From: Paractinoplanes deccanensis
Lineage (GTDB): Bacteria; Actinomycetota; Actinomycetes; Mycobacteriales; Micromonosporaceae
Direction of reading: 5' to 3'
Assembly (NCBI RefSeq): GCF_016862115.1
Contig: NZ_BOMI01000059.1
Location: 1 to 64,000 of the forward strand
DNA length: 64,000 bases
Of the stretch, positions 62,919 to 64,000 are shown in pieces (the stretch's first letter is position 1; each line of letters opens with the position of its first letter). Below the pieces are notes generated by a model. That model was not told the DNA's origin. It saw only the letters and a list, made by a program, of their open reading frames with translations, and did not search any database. The position numbers were made by a program, and so were the translations under genes.

Positions 62919-63877
62919 CTCTCTGGCTCGCCCTCGCCGCGGTGCTCGTCACGGCCGCCGCGCTCGCCGTCCTCTGGAACAGGCTGCGCGCGCTCGGGCG
63001 CGGCCTCCTGTCGCTCGCGGCCGTGCTGAGCGTCGTCGCCGCCGTGGGCGTGGAGCTCAACCAGCTCACCGAGACGTTCCCGTCGGCGGCGGCCGCCGTG
63101 CCGGTGGCGGCCGGCACCGGAGGCAGCCAGATGCTGGCCGTCACGGTGCCGGGCGAGGCGAGCAAGCTCAGGCTGCCGATGTACGTGTACCTGCCCGCCG
63201 CCTACCGCTTGTCGGCCGAGCGCTTGCCGGTCGTCGAGGCGTTCCACGGCGTACCGGGGACCCCGCAGTTCTGGCTGCACAAGCTGAACGTGCAGTCCAC
63301 ACTGGACAGGGAGATCGCGGCCGGGCGGATGGCGCCGACCGTGGTGCTCTTCCCGCAGCAGACGCCCAACCCGACGCTCGACACCGAGTGCACCAACCTG
63401 CGCGGCGGGCCGCAGACCGAGACGTTCCTGACCGTGGACGTGCCCGCGTACGCCAAGGCGCACTACCGGATCCGCGCCGACCGCGCGGCCTGGGGCCTCA
63501 CCGGCTATTCGGCCGGGGCCTTCTGCGCCGTCAACCTCACCCTGAAGCACCCCGACAAGTTCGCGGCCGGCGCCAGCCTGTCGGGATACGCGTCGGCCGG
63601 CATCACCATCGGCGACGGCTCGGAACACACGACGAACAACCCGTTCTGGCGGCTCCAGCACCTGCCGCAGCCCGCGGTCGCGCTCTGGCTCGGCTGGGCC
63701 GCCGACGACAAGCAGCCGGCGCGCGACTCGCGCCTGCTGGCCGCCGAGGCCCGGGCACCGCTGGCGGTGACCACCGCGGTCGTCGCGCACGGCGGCCACA
63801 GCAGCGCGGTCTGGCGGCAGATGGAGGCGCCGGCGTTCGACTGGCTCTCCGCCCACCTGGCGGGACCGTTGCCGTGA
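62915..63877 (+). CDS. Membrane-anchored esterase (esterase D / mycolyltransferase-like)
   Basis: 320 residues from ATG 62915, overlapping the previous stop (ATGA). Two N-terminal helices place the catalytic domain outside the membrane. MYVYLPAAY, FHGVPGTPQFW, nucleophile Ser in GLTGYSAGAFCAV and His in VAHGGHSSAVW match the putative-esterase family that includes antigen-85-like acyltransferases. It may release or transfer acyl or aminoacyl groups, possibly from the lipid made by the first gene of the operon; that link is inference. Confidence 0.83.
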   Translation: MTLWLALAAVLVTAAALAVLWNRLRALGRGLLSLAAVLSVVAAVGVELNQLTETFPSAAAAVPVAAGTGGSQMLAVTVPGEASKLRLPMYVYLPAAYRLSAERLPVVEAFHGVPGTPQFWLHKLNVQSTLDREIAAGRMAPTVVLFPQQTPNPTLDTECTNLRGGPQTETFLTVDVPAYAKAHYRIRADRAAWGLTGYSAGAFCAVNLTLKHPDKFAAGASLSGYASAGITIGDGSEHTTNNPFWRLQHLPQPAVALWLGWAADDKQPARDSRLLAAEARAPLAVTTAVVAHGGHSSAVWRQMEAPAFDWLSAHLAGPLP

Positions 63878-64000
63878 GACGCGCGGCCGCCGTCCTTCTC
63901 CTGCTGTGCCTGGGGGCGTGCGCCCCGTCGACCCCCACGGTGGTGACGCTGGGCGACTCGGTCCCGGCCGGTGCCGCGTGCGCCTGCCGGCCCTTCCCCC
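63874..64000 (+). CDS. SGNH/GDSL hydrolase lipoprotein, 5' part only
   Basis: GTG 63874 overlaps the esterase stop. The 42 codons in the window give a lipoprotein signal (VLLLLCLGAC) followed by VVTLGDSVPAG, block I of SGNH hydrolases with the nucleophile Ser. Runs off the right edge. It completes a cell-envelope operon of lipid aminoacylation and surface esterases. Confidence 0.75.
   Translation, partial: MRRAAAVLLLLCLGACAPSTPTVVTLGDSVPAGAACACRPFP

Overview
The window is high-GC DNA with strong G/C preference at third codon positions, many GTG starts and dense short-overlap operons, which points to an actinomycete. A complete chemotaxis operon beside LuxR-type, PucR-type and SigE-type regulators and an S-adenosyl methyltransferase of the actinobacterial DUF574 kind suggests a motile-spore Micromonosporaceae such as Actinoplanes. 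That placement is an inference. I saw no rRNA, tRNA, CRISPR array or prophage.

Layout. 1-2.6 kb: a GAF-domain regulator with a broken 3' frame, 3-hydroxybutyrate dehydrogenase and a PRC-barrel protein. 2.6-11.1 kb: an eight-gene chemotaxis operon (cheW-cheR-cheD-cheB-mcp-cheY-STAS-cheA, leftward) and a divergent transmembrane chemoreceptor. 11.1-15 kb: secreted GH20 hexosaminidase, MFS transporter, Pr6Pr membrane protein. 15-20.5 kb: a leftward run of LysR regulator, 2-hydroxyacid dehydrogenase, a single-chain maleylacetate reductase/hydroxyquinol dioxygenase fusion and a methyltransferase, with a divergent EamA exporter. 20.5-29.9 kb: thioredoxin-fold protein, a decayed IS5-like transposase joined to an IS701-like fragment, acetyltransferases, NmrA-like and VanZ proteins, a SigE-family sigma factor, a hydrolase, and peptide deformylase with a truncated copy of its own tail.

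29.9-36.4 kb: two divergent large LuxR-family ATPase paralogues, one without the DNA-binding domain, then a PucR-like regulator interrupted by a one-base frameshift. 36.7-39.9 kb: sigma factor, DUF3311/SSS symporter pair and LysE exporter. The symporter promoter and the PucR-like gene carry the same TGTCG-N4-CGACA palindrome. 39.9-48 kb: LCP protein, FAD oxidoreductase, a decay zone (permease and SDR remnants), and SnoaL-like, epoxide hydrolase and MFS genes whose promoters share the palindrome TGGAC-N6-GTCCA. 48-52.8 kb: GC-rich tandem repeats and a strong terminator, then a five-gene operon of VanX-like dipeptidase, alanine racemase, D-Ala ligase and a NarL-type two-component system. 52.8-64 kb: acetyltransferase, ketopantoate reductase, cupin, XRE regulator with hydrolase, HAD phosphatase, P-loop kinase, lipoprotein, SDR, and a cell-envelope operon (MprF/LpiA-like aminoacyl-lipid synthase, membrane protein, esterase, SGNH lipoprotein) running off the right edge.

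Several genes carry apparent one-base frame breaks. Two of these lie in short G runs, so assembly error must be excluded before they are called pseudogenes.
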